Below, piece after piece: positions 7,897-17,718 of a stretch of DNA of 64,000 bases. The notes under the pieces were generated by a model. It saw nothing but the letters and a program-made list of their open reading frames with translations, ran no database searches and was not told where the DNA came from. Origin of the DNA: Anaeromyxobacter dehalogenans 2CP-1 (lineage in GTDB: Bacteria > Myxococcota > Myxococcia > Myxococcales > Anaeromyxobacteraceae); assembly GCF_000022145.1 (NCBI RefSeq), contig NC_011891.1, positions 3,950,501 through 4,014,500 on the forward strand, read 5' to 3'. Positions within the stretch are counted from its first letter, which is position 1. The number at the start of each line of letters is the position of its first letter. The translations under genes were made by a program, and so were the position numbers.

Positions 7897-9081
7897 CTAC
7901 CCGATCCCCAGCGCCTCCGCCACCGCGTCGTGGAAGCGCTGCCGGAAGGCGCGGATCCGCGGCCGGTCGCTCTGGCCGGAGGGGTGGACGTGGTTGGTGA
8001 GCAGCGCGCACACCAGGCGGGCGTCGCGGTCGATCCAGAGCGACGTCCCGGTGAACCCGAGGTGGCCGAGCGCGCCGCGCGGCCCTCTCCCGAGCCGGCC
8101 GCCCAGCGACGAGGCGCCGCGGCTGGGCGTGTCCCAGCCCAGGGCGCGCTCGCTGCCGGGGGTCGGATCGCGCTCGGCGAACGCGGCGGCGGCGCGCGCC
8201 GGCACCACCGAGGGGCGGCCCTCCAGCGCGTCCAGCCAGGCCTGGCCGAGCGCCGCCACCTCGGGCGCGGTGGAGAACACGCCCGCGTGCCCGGCGGCGC
8301 CGCCCATGGCCCAGGCGTTGTCGTCGTTCACCTCGCCCTGCAGCGCCGCCGCGCCGCGCCGCGGGCACGCACCGGTCGGGACGAAGGCGCGGCCGGCCGA
8401 CCGGACGGCCGCGGCGGCCGGATCGACGCCGTCGAGGAAGAACGTGGCGCCGAGCCCGAGCGGCCGGAACACCCGGCGTTCGGCGAGCGCGGCGAGCGGC
8501 GCGCCCCCGAGCGCCTCGACGAGCAGCCCGAGCGCGATGAACCCGGGGTCGCAGTAGACGGCGCGCGCGCCGGGCGCGGCCTCGAGCGGCTCCGCCAGCA
8601 CCGCCTCGCGCACGAGCGCGCGCCCGCGCGCGAACGGGCCGGTCAGCGCGGCCGGCGGGGGGCGGCGCCCCGGGGGCAGGAACGCGGCGCCGGCCACGGG
8701 ATCCGCGGCGACGCGCTCGAAGTACGGCCGCCAGCGCGGCAGGCCGCTCGCGTGCGCGAGCAGGTGGCGCGCGGTGACCCCGGCCTTCCCGCCGGCCTCG
8801 AACCCCGGGAGCCGGGCGGCCACGGGCGCGTCGAGGTCGAGCGCGCCCTCCTCCACGAGCTGCGCGGCGAGCGTGGCGGTCGCGATCACCTTGGTGAGGG
8901 AGGCCACGTCGAACAGGTCGTCGCGCCGCAGCGCGCGCGGGGCCGGGCCGGACAGCTCGCCGTGCCAGCTCGCGTGGACCAGCCGCCCGTCGCGGAGCAC
9001 CGCCGCAGAGAGCGCCGGGGCGACGCGCTCGCGCGCGCCCGCGTCCAGCACGGCCGCGACCGGCGGGAGCGCGGCGCTCAC
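7897..9081 (-). CDS. Class C beta-lactamase-like serine hydrolase
   Basis: A 394-residue serine hydrolase of the beta-lactamase/DD-peptidase fold. The catalytic SxxK tetrad is SLTK at about residues 61-64, preceded by DLFDVA. A YCDPGF segment stands where YxN is expected, and a late GHLGFTG supplies the HxG-type third motif. No signal peptide is evident, which suggests a cytosolic esterase or peptidase. The GTG start overlaps the TGA of the LD-carboxypeptidase gene (GTGA), so the two are translationally coupled. Context suggests cell-wall peptide turnover. A true beta-lactamase role is unlikely without export. Confidence 0.85.
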   Translation of the reverse strand: MSAALPPVAAVLDAGARERVAPALSAAVLRDGRLVHASWHGELSGPAPRALRRDDLFDVASLTKVIATATLAAQLVEEGALDLDAPVAARLPGFEAGGKAGVTARHLLAHASGLPRWRPYFERVAADPVAGAAFLPPGRRPPPAALTGPFARGRALVREAVLAEPLEAAPGARAVYCDPGFIALGLLVEALGGAPLAALAERRVFRPLGLGATFFLDGVDPAAAAVRSAGRAFVPTGACPRRGAAALQGEVNDDNAWAMGGAAGHAGVFSTAPEVAALGQAWLDALEGRPSVVPARAAAAFAERDPTPGSERALGWDTPSRGASSLGGRLGRGPRGALGHLGFTGTSLWIDRDARLVCALLTNHVHPSGQSDRPRIRAFRQRFHDAVAEALGIG

Positions 9082-10043
9082 CGGGCGGCGCCCTCGCCTT
9101 CGCGGGCCCACCAGCCGTCGAACAGCAGCCGCGGCGCGCCCTCCTCGCCGGGCCCGGGCGCGACCAGCGTCGCCCGGGCGCCGAGCGGGACCGAGAAGTT
9201 CGCGTCCTCGTGTCCCACCGGGAAGCCCTCCGCCACCGGCACCCCGAGGCCCGCGACCCGCTCCCGGACCACGTCGGCGCCGCGCACCCCCGCGGCGTCA
9301 CATTCCGTGAAATGACCCAGCGCCACCCCCGCCACCCCGTCCAGCGCGCCGGCCAGCCGGAGCTGCGTCAGGTAGCGATCGAGGCGGTACGGCTTCTCCC
9401 CCACGTCCTCGAGCAGGAGCAGCGCGCCGTCCAGCCGCGGCGCGAACGGCGTGCCGCACAGGTGCGCCAGCAGGGTCAGCGAGCCGCCGAGCAGCGGCCC
9501 CGCCGCGCGGCCCGCCCTCACCGTGGCCGTCCCGGGCAGCCCGGCCCCCGCCGCGGGCGGCGCCCACGGATCCGGGCGCGGCGCGCCTCCCAGCAGCAGG
9601 GCCTCGAGCTGCGCGACCGCGGCCTCCGGCGCCCGGCCGAGCTGCGTCAGCACCGGGCCGTGGACGGTGGCGAGGCCGGCGCGGTTGAGCGCGGCGTGCA
9701 GCGCGCACACGTCGGAGAAGCCCACCAGCACCTTGGGCCGCTCGAGCAGGGGCGCCGGGTCCACCTCGGGGAGCAGCCGGCTCGCCCCGAACCCGCCGCG
9801 CGCGCAGAAGATCGCCCGTGCGTCCGGGTCCGCGACCGCCTCGCGCCACTCCTCCAGCCGCCGGGCGTCGTCGCCGGCGAGGTAGCGCGCCCGCGCCCCC
9901 AGGTCGGCGCGCATGCGCGGCTCGAGCCCGAGCCGGTCGCGGAGGACGGCCACGCCGCGGGCGAGCAGCTCCGGCTCGAAGGGGCTCGACGGCGCGATGA
10001 CGCGGACGGGGTCGCCGCGGCGCAGCAGCGGGGGGAGGCGCAC
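9078..10043 (-). CDS. LD-carboxypeptidase (peptidase S66 family)
   Basis: About 321 residues of the S66 family (LdcA/MccF), which removes the terminal D-Ala from murein tetrapeptides in the cytosol, or cleaves similar amide bonds. Recognisable features are the N-terminal GDPVRVIAPSSPFEPE, the nucleophile region VGFSDVCALHAAL with Ser in GFSD, GGSLTLLAHLCGTP, and the C-terminal GFPVGHEDANFSVPLGARA with the catalytic His. I chose GTG 10043 because the family begins this way, although no strong ribosome site is visible. Its stop overlaps the next GTG, so it heads the murein-recycling cluster. Confidence 0.88.
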   Translation of the reverse strand: MRLPPLLRRGDPVRVIAPSSPFEPELLARGVAVLRDRLGLEPRMRADLGARARYLAGDDARRLEEWREAVADPDARAIFCARGGFGASRLLPEVDPAPLLERPKVLVGFSDVCALHAALNRAGLATVHGPVLTQLGRAPEAAVAQLEALLLGGAPRPDPWAPPAAGAGLPGTATVRAGRAAGPLLGGSLTLLAHLCGTPFAPRLDGALLLLEDVGEKPYRLDRYLTQLRLAGALDGVAGVALGHFTECDAAGVRGADVVRERVAGLGVPVAEGFPVGHEDANFSVPLGARATLVAPGPGEEGAPRLLFDGWWAREGEGAAR

Positions 10044-10385
10044 GGCGCGGAGGATAACCGCGCGGCCGGTGGGGGTCGAGGCGGCGTCCCCGCCAAGGCG
10101 GGAGGCGCTCGCCGGCTGCGGCCCCCGTGTCACCGTCCGTGCAATCGAGCGGGCCTCCTCGCGGCGTGGGACCCACCGGGGGACACGCTGCCGGAGCGCC
10201 CTGGAAGCATGATTCTTCGTTCGGCCACCGGTGCCCGGCGCCGGGGCCTGCGACGAAAACCCGCGGGGCTCGCCTGTCCGTCTGCTAATGTCGAGGGTCC
10301 GACTCGATCTCCGAAGCCCCCACGCCGCGCCGGGTCCCCCTCCCGGCGCGCGACGTCCGGCCCGACCGGCGAAAAGGAGCCCGTG
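10044..10385. other. Intergenic region between LD-carboxypeptidase and acs
   Basis: 342 bp between divergent genes. I see no convincing coding sequence. TGCTAATGT at 10283-10291 could be an extended -10 element for acs, but no matching -35 is evident. No palindrome or repeat stood out. Confidence 0.4.
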
Positions 10386-12284
10386 ATGAGCTCGAAGAAG
10401 ACGCAGCTGGAAGGTGAGGTCTTCTACCCCTCCGCCGAGGTGGCCACGCAGGCGCGCGTGCCGGACTGGGCCGCGCTGGCGAAGCGCGCCGACGAGGACC
10501 TGGAGGGCTTCTGGGCCGCGGAGGCCGAGGAGCTCGAGTGGTACCGGAAGTGGGACAAGGTCCTCGACGCCTCCGAGAAGCCGTTCTACCGCTGGTTCAA
10601 GGGCGCGCAGACCAACATCGTCCACAACTGCCTGGACCGCCACCAGCGCACCTGGCGCAAGAACAAGCTCTCGCTGGTGTGGGTGGGCGAGAAGGGCGAG
10701 GTCCGGACGTACTCGTATTTCGCGCTGAACCGCGACGTGTCCAAGTTCGCGAACGTCCTGAAGGCCATGGGCGTGAAGAAGGGCGACCGCGTCACCATCT
10801 ACATGCCCCGCATCCCCGAGATCGTGATCGCCATGCTGGCGGCCGCGAAGATCGGCGCCATCCACTCGGTGGTGTACGGCGGGTTCTCGGTGGACGCGCT
10901 GCAGGGCCGCATCGAGGACTCGGAGTCGAAGGTCGTGATCACCGCCGACGGCGGGTTCATGAACGGGAAGATCGTCGAGCTGAAGAAGACGGTGGACGAC
11001 GCCGTCCGCCGCTGCCCGACGGTGGAGACCGTGATCGTGGTCCAGCGCACCGCGCACGAGGTCCGCATGGAGGCGGGCCGCGACTACTGGTACCACGAAC
11101 TGATGAAGCTCCCCCTCGCCGCGGGCGTCTGCCCGACCGAGGTGATGGACTCCACCGACCCGCTCTACATCCTCTACACCTCCGGCACCACCGGGAAGCC
11201 GAAGGGGCTCATCCACGGGCACGGCGGCTACCAGGTCGGCATCTACTCCACGCTCAAGTACGTCTTCGACATCAAGGACGAGGACCGCTACTGGTGCGCG
11301 GCGGATCCGGGCTGGGTCACCGGCCACAGCTACATCGTGTACGGGCCGCTGCTCATGGGCGCGACCACGTTCATGTACGAGGGCGCGCCGACCTACCCGT
11401 ACCCGAACCGCTGGTGGTCGCTGGTCGAGAAGTACGGCATCACCATCCTCTACACCGCGCCCACCGCCATCCGCGGCCTGATGCGCTTCGGCGAGTCGTG
11501 GCCGAACCGCCACGACCTCTCCACGCTCCGGCTGCTCGGCTCGGTGGGCGAGCCCATCAACCCCGAGGCGTGGAAGTGGTACCACCGCGTCATCGGCAAG
11601 GGCCGCTGCCCGGTGATGGACACGTGGTGGCAGACCGAGACCGGCATGTTCATGATCACGCCGGTCCCGACGCTCCCGCTGAAGCCCGGCTCGGCGGCGA
11701 AGCCGTTCTTCGGCCAGCAGGTCTCGATCCTCGACGACAACGGCAAGGCGGTCCCCGACGGCGAGGAGGGGTTCCTGGTGCTGGAGCGGCCCTGGCCGGC
11801 GATGGCCATGACCGTCTACAAGGACCCTGAACGGTTCGTGAAGACCTACTGGGAGAAGTACCCGGGCCGCTACATGGCCGGGGACGCCGCCAAGCGCGAC
11901 GCCGACGGCTACTACTGGGTCATCGGCCGCACCGACGACGTCATCAAGGTCTCCGGCTACCGCCTCGGCACCGCCGAGATCGAGAGCGCCCTGGTGTCGC
12001 ACCCGGCCATCGCCGAGGCGGCGGTGATCGGGCTGCCGCACGAGGTGAAGGGGCAGGCCATCCACTGCTACTGCCTGCTGCGCCAGGGCTTCAAGCCGAG
12101 CCCCGAGCTGGAGGACGAGGTGAAGCAGCACGTGGCGCAGCACCTCGGGCCCATCGTGCGGCCGGAGAAGGTGACGTTCGTGGACTCGCTGCCCAAGACG
12201 CGCTCCGGCAAGATCATGCGGCGCGTGCTCAAGGCGCGCGCCCAGGGGCTCCCCGAGGGCGACGTCTCCACGCTGGAGGAGTGA
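10386..12284 (+). CDS. acs: Acetyl-CoA synthetase
   Basis: A 632-residue AMP-forming acetyl-CoA synthetase that converts acetate, ATP and CoA to acetyl-CoA. The phosphate-binding loop [18 protein letters not shown] is near residues 260-277. The mid-domain [15 protein letters not shown] and the hinge/C-terminal [21 protein letters not shown] are typical. The catalytic Lys in TRSGKIMRR falls at residue 609, the position whose acetylation controls the Salmonella enzyme, so lysine acetylation is a likely control. A good Shine-Dalgarno (AGGAG, 6 bp before the ATG) fixes the start. A G+C-rich hairpin follows the gene. Confidence 0.97.
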   Translation: MSSKKTQLEGEVFYPSAEVATQARVPDWAALAKRADEDLEGFWAAEAEELEWYRKWDKVLDASEKPFYRWFKGAQTNIVHNCLDRHQRTWRKNKLSLVWVGEKGEVRTYSYFALNRDVSKFANVLKAMGVKKGDRVTIYMPRIPEIVIAMLAAAKIGAIHSVVYGGFSVDALQGRIEDSESKVVITADGGFMNGKIVELKKTVDDAVRRCPTVETVIVVQRTAHEVRMEAGRDYWYHELMKLPLAAGVCPTEVMDSTDPLYILYTSGTTGKPKGLIHGHGGYQVGIYSTLKYVFDIKDEDRYWCAADPGWVTGHSYIVYGPLLMGATTFMYEGAPTYPYPNRWWSLVEKYGITILYTAPTAIRGLMRFGESWPNRHDLSTLRLLGSVGEPINPEAWKWYHRVIGKGRCPVMDTWWQTETGMFMITPVPTLPLKPGSAAKPFFGQQVSILDDNGKAVPDGEEGFLVLERPWPAMAMTVYKDPERFVKTYWEKYPGRYMAGDAAKRDADGYYWVIGRTDDVIKVSGYRLGTAEIESALVSHPAIAEAAVIGLPHEVKGQAIHCYCLLRQGFKPSPELEDEVKQHVAQHLGPIVRPEKVTFVDSLPKTRSGKIMRRVLKARAQGLPEGDVSTLEE

Positions 12285-12293
12285 TCGCCTCCT

Positions 12294-12331
12294 CCCCGCC
12301 CGCTCCCCACGCGAAAAGGGAACGGGCGGGG
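12294..12331 (+). terminator. Hairpin after acs
   Basis: CCCCGCCCG (12294-12302) pairs with CGGGCGGGG (12323-12331), with a further TCCC/GGGA pairing inside. It starts 10 bp after the acs stop and lacks a clear T-run, so it may attenuate rather than fully terminate. Confidence 0.45.
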
Positions 12332-12361
12332 CGGCGCGCTTTCGGCGATACTCGCCGCCCG

Positions 12362-13600
12362 ATGCAGACCGACCTGCCCCTCTGGAGGCGACCGCGCACC
12401 CGCCTCTACGCGCTCACCGCGCTGCTGTGGGTGATGATGCTGGGGGTGGTGGCGCTGGCGTGGCCGGTGCTGCTCCCGTTCACGCTGGCCGGGCTCGCCG
12501 CCTACGTCATCGACCCGGTCATCGCCGGGATCGCGCGCCAGCGCGTGGCCGGGCGGCCGGTCCCGCGCGTGGCGGCGGTGCTGGTCGTGTACGCGGTGCT
12601 GGGCACGCTCGTCTGGATCGCCGCGGTCTCGATCCTCCCGGCGGTCTACCGCGAGGCGATCCGCGCCCTGCTCGAGCTCCGGGACTTCCTCGCCTCGATC
12701 ACGCCGGAGCGGGTGCAGGAGTGGACGCGCGCCATCGACGCGTTCCTGCAGCGCTACGGGATCCCGCTCGACGTCACGCCCTCGACCGGCGGGCTCGACA
12801 CGCCCGGCGGGCGGTTCTCGGTCGACCTCGCCGCGGGGATGGCGAGCGCGCTGCACGACCTGACGCTCGCGCTGCGGGGCCGCGTCAGCGACGTGGTGGC
12901 GTTCTCGCGCGCCATCCTGGCCGGCACGATCCAGACGCTGTTCTTCGTGGTGCTGCTGTTCATGCTGACCGCGTTCATCTCGATGGACGCACCCCGCATC
13001 CTGCGCTGGTTCGAGACGGTGGTCCCCTCGCACTGGCGCGCCGACCTGCGCCGGCTCCGCGCCGGGATCGACGCCGGGCTGTCCGGCGTGGTGCGCGGGC
13101 AGCTCACCATCATGGTGGTGAACGGCATCCTCACGCTCATCGGCCTGCTGGTGCTGAAGGTGCCGTTCGCCTTCGCGCTCGGCTTCCTCGCCTTCGTCCT
13201 CTACATCGTGCCCATCTTCGGCACGATCCTCTCCTCCGTCCCCATCGTGCTCCTGGCGCTCACCGGCGGCGGGCCGACCAAGGCGCTGCTCGCGCTCGGC
13301 TGGATCACGGTGGTCCACGCGCTCGAGGCGTACGTCCTCAACCCGAAGATCATGGGCGACGCGGCCCGGATCCACCCGGTGCTCATCGTGCTGGCGCTGG
13401 TGGTGGGCGAGCGCAGCTTCGGGATCGTGGGCGCGCTGCTGGCGGTGCCGGTGGCGAGCGTGGTGGTCGCGGTCTTCCGCTTCCTGCACCGGAAGCAGGT
13501 CGAGCTGGACGAGCGCGCCGCCGTCCCGGTCGTCCAGAGCGTCTCCGCAGCGCCGGGACCGGCCCCGTCAACGCCGGACCAGAAAGGGAGCCCCACATGA
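12362..13600 (+). CDS. AI-2E/PerM-family membrane transporter
   Basis: A 412-residue integral membrane protein of the AI-2E exporter-like (PerM/YhhT/TqsA) family. It has an N-terminal helix pair near residues 17-60, a long periplasmic central domain, and a C-terminal bundle with [24 protein letters not shown]-type helices and the family signature [18 protein letters not shown]. Substrates vary in this family (autoinducer-2, Na+/H+ or unknown), so none is assigned. The ATG at 12362 follows a gap holding the acs hairpin. Its TGA overlaps the ATG of the FKBP gene (ATGA), which suggests translational coupling. Confidence 0.85.
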   Translation: MQTDLPLWRRPRTRLYALTALLWVMMLGVVALAWPVLLPFTLAGLAAYVIDPVIAGIARQRVAGRPVPRVAAVLVVYAVLGTLVWIAAVSILPAVYREAIRALLELRDFLASITPERVQEWTRAIDAFLQRYGIPLDVTPSTGGLDTPGGRFSVDLAAGMASALHDLTLALRGRVSDVVAFSRAILAGTIQTLFFVVLLFMLTAFISMDAPRILRWFETVVPSHWRADLRRLRAGIDAGLSGVVRGQLTIMVVNGILTLIGLLVLKVPFAFALGFLAFVLYIVPIFGTILSSVPIVLLALTGGGPTKALLALGWITVVHALEAYVLNPKIMGDAARIHPVLIVLALVVGERSFGIVGALLAVPVASVVVAVFRFLHRKQVELDERAAVPVVQSVSAAPGPAPSTPDQKGSPT

Positions 13601-14307
13601 AGCCGATCCGCATCGCCCTCCTCGCCGCCCTGGTGCTGGCCACCGCGGCGCGCGCCGAGGACAAGAAGCCGGCCGCGCCCGCGGCCAAGCCGGCCCCGGC
13701 CGCGAAGGCGCCGGCCGACACCGACCGCGCGCTGTACTCGGTCGGCCTGGCGGTGGCCAAGAGCCTGGACGTGTTCTCGCTGCAGCCGGGCGAGCTCGAG
13801 AAGGTGATCCAGGGCATCCGCGACGGCGCCGCCGGCAAGCCGAAGTTCCAGCTCGACGAGAAGTCGCAGCAGCAGGTGAACGAGCTGGCGCGCTCGCGCA
13901 TGTCGGTCACCGCCGAGCGCGAGAAGACCAAGGGCGCCGGCTACCTCGACAAGATGGCGAAGGAGAAGGGCGCCATCAAGACCGCGTCCGGCGCGGTCGT
14001 GATCCCGGAGAAGCAGGGCACCGGCGCCACCCCCACCGCCACCGACAAGGTGAAGGTGCACTACGAGGGCAAGCTGGTGGACGGGACGGTGTTCGACTCC
14101 TCCCGCAAGCGCAACGAGCCGGCCGAGTTCCCGCTGAACGGCGTCATCAAGTGCTGGACCGAGGCGCTGCAGAAGATGAAGGTCGGCGGCAAGGCCAAGG
14201 TGGTCTGCCCGGCCGCCATCGCCTACGGCGAGCAGGGCCGCCCGCCGGTCATCCCCGGCAACGCCGTCCTGACGTTCGACGTCGAGCTGCTCGACATCGT
14301 GAAGTAG
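13597..14307 (+). CDS. Secreted FKBP-type peptidyl-prolyl isomerase
   Basis: A 236-residue FkpA/Mip-type isomerase. A signal peptide (about residues 1-20, ending ATAARA-E) leads into a Lys/Ala/Pro-rich linker, then an alpha-helical dimerisation domain (about 45-120, starting [15 protein letters not shown]). The C-terminal FKBP domain has [36 protein letters not shown] and [16 protein letters not shown]. It should help fold proteins in the periplasm by cis-trans proline isomerisation. The ATG overlaps the stop of the PerM-like gene. A stable hairpin follows. Confidence 0.92.
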   Translation: MKPIRIALLAALVLATAARAEDKKPAAPAAKPAPAAKAPADTDRALYSVGLAVAKSLDVFSLQPGELEKVIQGIRDGAAGKPKFQLDEKSQQQVNELARSRMSVTAEREKTKGAGYLDKMAKEKGAIKTASGAVVIPEKQGTGATPTATDKVKVHYEGKLVDGTVFDSSRKRNEPAEFPLNGVIKCWTEALQKMKVGGKAKVVCPAAIAYGEQGRPPVIPGNAVLTFDVELLDIVK

Positions 14308-14318
14308 CGTCCTCGCGG

Positions 14319-14348
14319 CGCCGCCCGTCCCCTCGCGGGCGGGCGGCG
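14319..14348 (+). terminator. Hairpin after the FKBP gene
   Basis: A 12-bp stem (14319-14330 with 14337-14348, one G-U pair) with a six-base loop lies 11 bp after the FKBP stop. No T-run follows, so termination strength is uncertain. Confidence 0.45.
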
Positions 14349-14399
14349 GCCGCGCAGGCGGGCTTGCGACCCGGCCCGGCGGCGCATAGACAGCGCGGC

Positions 14400-15041
14400 A
14401 TGACCGACGACCTCGTCCTGTACGGCAACAAGGGCTGGACCAGCCCCTACGTCTTCTCCGCGTTCGTCACGCTGAAGGAGAAGGGGCTCCCCTTCCGCAT
14501 GGAGGTGCTCGACCTGCAGGCGGGGCAGCACCGCCGGCCCGAGTACACCGAGCCCTCCTCCACCGGGCGCGTCCCGGCGCTCCGCCACGGCGACTTCTGG
14601 GTGGCGGAGTCCTCCGCCATCGACGAGTACCTGGAGGAGGTCTTCCCTCCGCCCGCCCATGCGCGGCTCTACCCCGCCGACCCGCGGCAGCGCGCCCGCG
14701 TCCGCATGGTGCAGGCGTTCGTGCGCAGCGACGTGCTCGAGGTGAGGATGGAGCGCTCCACCGCGACGCTGTTCGAGGGCGCGGCGGCGAAGCCGCTCAC
14801 GCCCGCCGGCCGGGTGGCGGCCGAGCGCCTCGTGGCGGTGGCCGGCCGGTTCCTGGCGCCCGGCGCGGAGCACGTGGCCGGCGAGTTCACCATCGCGGAC
14901 GCGGACCTCGCGCTGCTGCTGCAGCGGCTGGTCCACAACGGCGACCCCTGTCCGGAGCGGCTCGCGGTCTACGCGCAGCGGGTGTTCCAGCGCCCGTCCG
15001 TGCGCGAGTGGCTGAAGCAGACCGCCTGGCGCGACCGGTAG
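14400..15041 (+). CDS. yfcF: Glutathione S-transferase, YfcF-like
   Basis: A 213-residue cytosolic GST-fold protein. The N-terminal thioredoxin-like domain begins LYGNKGWTSPYVFSAFVTL, with SPYVFSAF typical of YfcF, and has the glutathione-binding STGRVPALRHGDFWVAESSAI with the ES pair. The C-terminal helical domain contains EFTIADADLALLL. YfcF-type proteins are linked to peroxide defence and disulfide-bond reductase activity. The gene stands between the FKBP hairpin and an FMN-binding-like gene on the same strand. Family is confident; substrate is unknown. Confidence 0.85.
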   Translation: MTDDLVLYGNKGWTSPYVFSAFVTLKEKGLPFRMEVLDLQAGQHRRPEYTEPSSTGRVPALRHGDFWVAESSAIDEYLEEVFPPPAHARLYPADPRQRARVRMVQAFVRSDVLEVRMERSTATLFEGAAAKPLTPAGRVAAERLVAVAGRFLAPGAEHVAGEFTIADADLALLLQRLVHNGDPCPERLAVYAQRVFQRPSVREWLKQTAWRDR

Positions 15042-15116
15042 CGGGGGCCCCCGGCCCCGGCTTCGCCCTCCCCGCCGCCCGCCCGCCGTGGCACCATGGG
15101 CGGCGGGAGGGCCTCC

Positions 15117-15578
15117 ATGTCCGACGATCCCCGCGCCACCGCCACCCTGCTCGCCCGCTTCCGCACCGCCCTGCTCGCCACCCGTGGCGAGGACGGGCAC
15201 CTGCGCTGCCGGCCCATGGCCATGCGCCACGAGGTGCGCGGCGAGGAGATCTGGTTCGCCACCGCGCCGGACTCGACCAAGTGCCGCGACCTCGAGCACG
15301 ACCCGCGCTGCGCGCTCGTCTTCTTCGACCCGCAGGACGGCACCACGGTCACGGTGTCGGGCGCCGGCGAGGTGATCCGCGACCGCAAGCTCATGACCGA
15401 GCTGTGGGATCCCTCGTGGACGCGCTGGTTCCCGGCCGGCCCGGACCCGCGCGAGGTGGCGCTGCTGCGCGTGATCCCGGAGCACGTCGAGCGGCACGAC
15501 GGCACGACCGGACGGCTGCAGGTGCTGTTCACCGCGCCGCCGCGCAAGCGCGCGCCCGCCCGCGGCAAGGGCGGCTAG
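15117..15578 (+). CDS. General-stress-protein-26-like FMN-binding protein
   Basis: About 153 residues with the split-barrel fold of pyridoxamine-5'-phosphate-oxidase-like proteins. Features are LLATRGEDGHLRCRPMAM (start of the barrel), EIWFATAPDSTKCRDLEHDPRCALVFFDP (the flavin-contact strand pair typical of GSP26), and WDPSWTRWFPAGPDPREVALLRV. I chose the ATG at 15117, which has GGGAGGG 6-7 bp upstream, over the in-frame ATG at 15096. It probably binds FMN or a related cofactor. The reaction is unknown. A tail rich in Arg and Lys ends the protein. Confidence 0.82.
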   Translation: MSDDPRATATLLARFRTALLATRGEDGHLRCRPMAMRHEVRGEEIWFATAPDSTKCRDLEHDPRCALVFFDPQDGTTVTVSGAGEVIRDRKLMTELWDPSWTRWFPAGPDPREVALLRVIPEHVERHDGTTGRLQVLFTAPPRKRAPARGKGG

Positions 15579-15597
15579 CGGCGTCGGCCGCGCGCGG

Positions 15598-16680
15598 CTA
15601 CGCCTCGACGGCCCGCTTCAGCCCGGAGGCGAGGTCGTTGAGCGCCTTGGCCTCGGTCGCCACGGCGTGCGTGGTGCTCATGGTCTCCTGGGTGGCCAGG
15701 TAGATCTCGTTCATCGCCTTCAGCACCTGGTCGATCCCGTGGTCCTGCTGCTGGGCGACCGCCGCGATCTCCTGCGCGGCCTGCGACGAGTCGCGCAGCG
15801 CCGAGGCGAGGCGCCGGATGGTGTCCCCGGTGCCGCTCGCCACCTGCGCCCCCTGCTCGGCGCGCCGGATCCCCACCTCGGCGGCGGTCATGGCGGCCAG
15901 CATCGCCTTGTGCACCTCGGCCAGGATGGCGCGCACCTGGCCCGACGCGCGCTTCGCGTCCTCGGCGTGCTGCCGCATCTCGCCGGCGACCTCGCGGAAC
16001 CCGTCGGCGCCCGCGCCGGCCCGCTGCGCCACCTGCCCGGCCTGGTCGGCGAGCCGCTGCGAGCGCTCGGCCACGAACCCGACCACCGACGAGATCTCGA
16101 ACACGTCGCGCATGCGCCCGTTCAGCGCCTCGATGCGCTGCGAGAGCCCGCGCACCTCGTCCGCCAGCTTCGCCAGCTCGCCGATGCCCGTCTCCACCGC
16201 CTGCAGCCCGTCGGAGGAGGCGCGCTCGCCCTGGCGCGCCAGGCCGATCACCGTCTCGGCGGTGAGCGCCGCGCGGGTGGCGGTCTGGCCGAGCTGGCCC
16301 ATGGTGGCGGTCGTCTCCCGCACCGAGGCGGCGGTCTCGGCCGTCATGGACGAGAACGACGAGACGGTCGAGAGCAGCGACTGCGCGGCGGTGAACAGCT
16401 CGGAGGCGGTCTTCAGGAAGCCGTCGCGGCGCACCGACTCGATCGCGACGAGCTGGTCCTGTCGCTGGCCGGCGAAGCTCGCGAGCACGCCCAGGAAGAA
16501 CGGCGCGGTGAAGATGATCCAGAGCAACGGGGTGCCGCCGATGGCGCGGACCATCCCGGCGGCGCTGAGCCCGTACTCGGGCCGGCTGGCCGCCTCGACC
16601 ACCGTGCCGGCGACGGGGAACAGGACGCCGAACAGCGCGCCCCACAGGGCATAGGTGGTGGCGTGGCTGCGGGTGCGCAT
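15598..16680 (-). CDS. MCP-like membrane signalling protein with degenerate tip
   Basis: A 360-residue protein with two membrane helices near residues 9-30 and 45-66 and almost no external sensor loop, followed by a long coiled coil like a methyl-accepting chemotaxis domain. The hairpin-tip region reads VAERSQRLADQAG...RAGAGADGFREVAGEMRQHAED. It follows the MCP pattern but replaces the usual EAARAGE.GRGFAVVA core, so normal CheA/CheW contact is doubtful. The C-terminal part has DHGIDQVLKAMNEIYLATQETMSTT. The start ATG 16680 has GGGAGGG upstream. It lies 78 bp after a shorter paralogue on the same strand. Confidence 0.8.
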   Translation of the reverse strand: MRTRSHATTYALWGALFGVLFPVAGTVVEAASRPEYGLSAAGMVRAIGGTPLLWIIFTAPFFLGVLASFAGQRQDQLVAIESVRRDGFLKTASELFTAAQSLLSTVSSFSSMTAETAASVRETTATMGQLGQTATRAALTAETVIGLARQGERASSDGLQAVETGIGELAKLADEVRGLSQRIEALNGRMRDVFEISSVVGFVAERSQRLADQAGQVAQRAGAGADGFREVAGEMRQHAEDAKRASGQVRAILAEVHKAMLAAMTAAEVGIRRAEQGAQVASGTGDTIRRLASALRDSSQAAQEIAAVAQQQDHGIDQVLKAMNEIYLATQETMSTTHAVATEAKALNDLASGLKRAVEA

Positions 16681-16758
16681 CGGCGGAATCCCTCCCGGAT
16701 CCGCGCGATTGTGCACCAGCCGGGAGGCGCCCGCCAGATTGCCGCGCCGCCCGGCGGC

Positions 16759-17535
16759 CTAGCCGCGGGTGGCGGCCCGCAGCGACGCGGCCAGCGCCTC
16801 CAGCTCGCGCGCCTCGCGCGCCACGTGCTGCGTGGACGTCACGGTCTCGTCCGTCGCGAGCGCGATCTGGTTCATGGCCTTGAGGGCCAGCTCGATGCCG
16901 CCCTCCTGCTGCTGCGCCACCCGCGCGATCTCCCGGGCCGCGCGCGCCGACTCGTGCAGCGTGGCGGAGAGCCCGCGCACCTCCTCGACGAGCCCGCGCA
17001 GCTCGACGCCCGGCGCCTCCGCCTGCCGCAGCCCCTCCTCGCCGGCGCGCTCCGAGCGCAGCGCCAGGCCGATCACGGCCTCGGCGGTGAGCGCCGCCGA
17101 GGAGGCGGTCTGCGAGAGCTGGTTGATGGCGGTGGTGGTGGCGCGGACCGACGCCGCGGTCTCGGTGGTGGTGCGCGTGATGTCCCGGACGTCGGCCAGC
17201 AGCGCCTGCGCGGCGTGGGCCAGCTCCGACGCGGTCCGCTCGAAGCTCTCGCGGCGCCCCTGCTCGAGCCGCACGATCTCGCGGCTCCGGAGCACCAGCT
17301 CGTCGCTCTGCCGGACCAGCTCCTCGTGCTGGCGGACGATCACCCGTCCGAGGCCGCCGAGCACGAACGGGGTGGTGTCCATGATCCACAGGAGCGGCTG
17401 CCCGAGGTGCGCCCGCAGCAGCGCCCCCGGCGCCAGGCTCCCCAGGTGCGTCAGCGCCTCGATCACCGTGGCGACCAGCGGCAGGCCCACGCCCGCCAGC
17501 GCACCGTACCAGTCGTACCGGAACTTCCGCTCCAT
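16759..17535 (-). CDS. MCP-like protein lacking the signalling tip
   Basis: A 258-residue paralogue of the downstream MCP-like protein. It has the same two-helix anchor (about residues 10-32 and 47-69) and the same coiled-coil start (ERTASELAHAAQALL, TTTETAASVRATTTAINQLSQTAS), but it jumps directly from EEVRGLSATLHES to AAREIARVAQQQEGGIELALKAMNQIALATDETV. About 100 residues that form the hairpin tip in its neighbour are absent. The frame is intact, so this looks like an in-frame deletion, not decay. It could act as a dominant partner in mixed complexes or have lost chemotaxis function. The start ATG 17535 was chosen because the reading frame and a purine-rich upstream region agree. Confidence 0.78.
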   Translation of the reverse strand: MERKFRYDWYGALAGVGLPLVATVIEALTHLGSLAPGALLRAHLGQPLLWIMDTTPFVLGGLGRVIVRQHEELVRQSDELVLRSREIVRLEQGRRESFERTASELAHAAQALLADVRDITRTTTETAASVRATTTAINQLSQTASSAALTAEAVIGLALRSERAGEEGLRQAEAPGVELRGLVEEVRGLSATLHESARAAREIARVAQQQEGGIELALKAMNQIALATDETVTSTQHVAREARELEALAASLRAATRG

Positions 17536-17718
17536 CCGCTCCACCTCGCCTCCACCTCGCCGCCGCGGGACGCGGGGATTCTGCCCCCGCGGCGGCCCGG
17601 CCGCCACCACCGCGGTGCGCGCGCCGCGGCGGGGGTGCGGCGGCCGATCCCGGGCGCGGCGCGGCGCCCTGGGTGGTAGGCTCCGCTCCTCGCGACCCCG
17701 TCCGGAGGAGCACTCGAC

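Noticed and set aside
7897-9081. Serine hydrolase as an antibiotic-resistance beta-lactamase
   Set aside because: No signal peptide is seen, the second motif is not a standard YxN, and the gene is coupled to LD-carboxypeptidase.
10044-12143. Long minus-strand open frame running on upstream of the LD-carboxypeptidase gene, antisense to acs
   Set aside because: It is a composition effect of very high G+C. The sense strand encodes a complete Acs, and the antisense translation is Arg/His/Val-rich with no motif.
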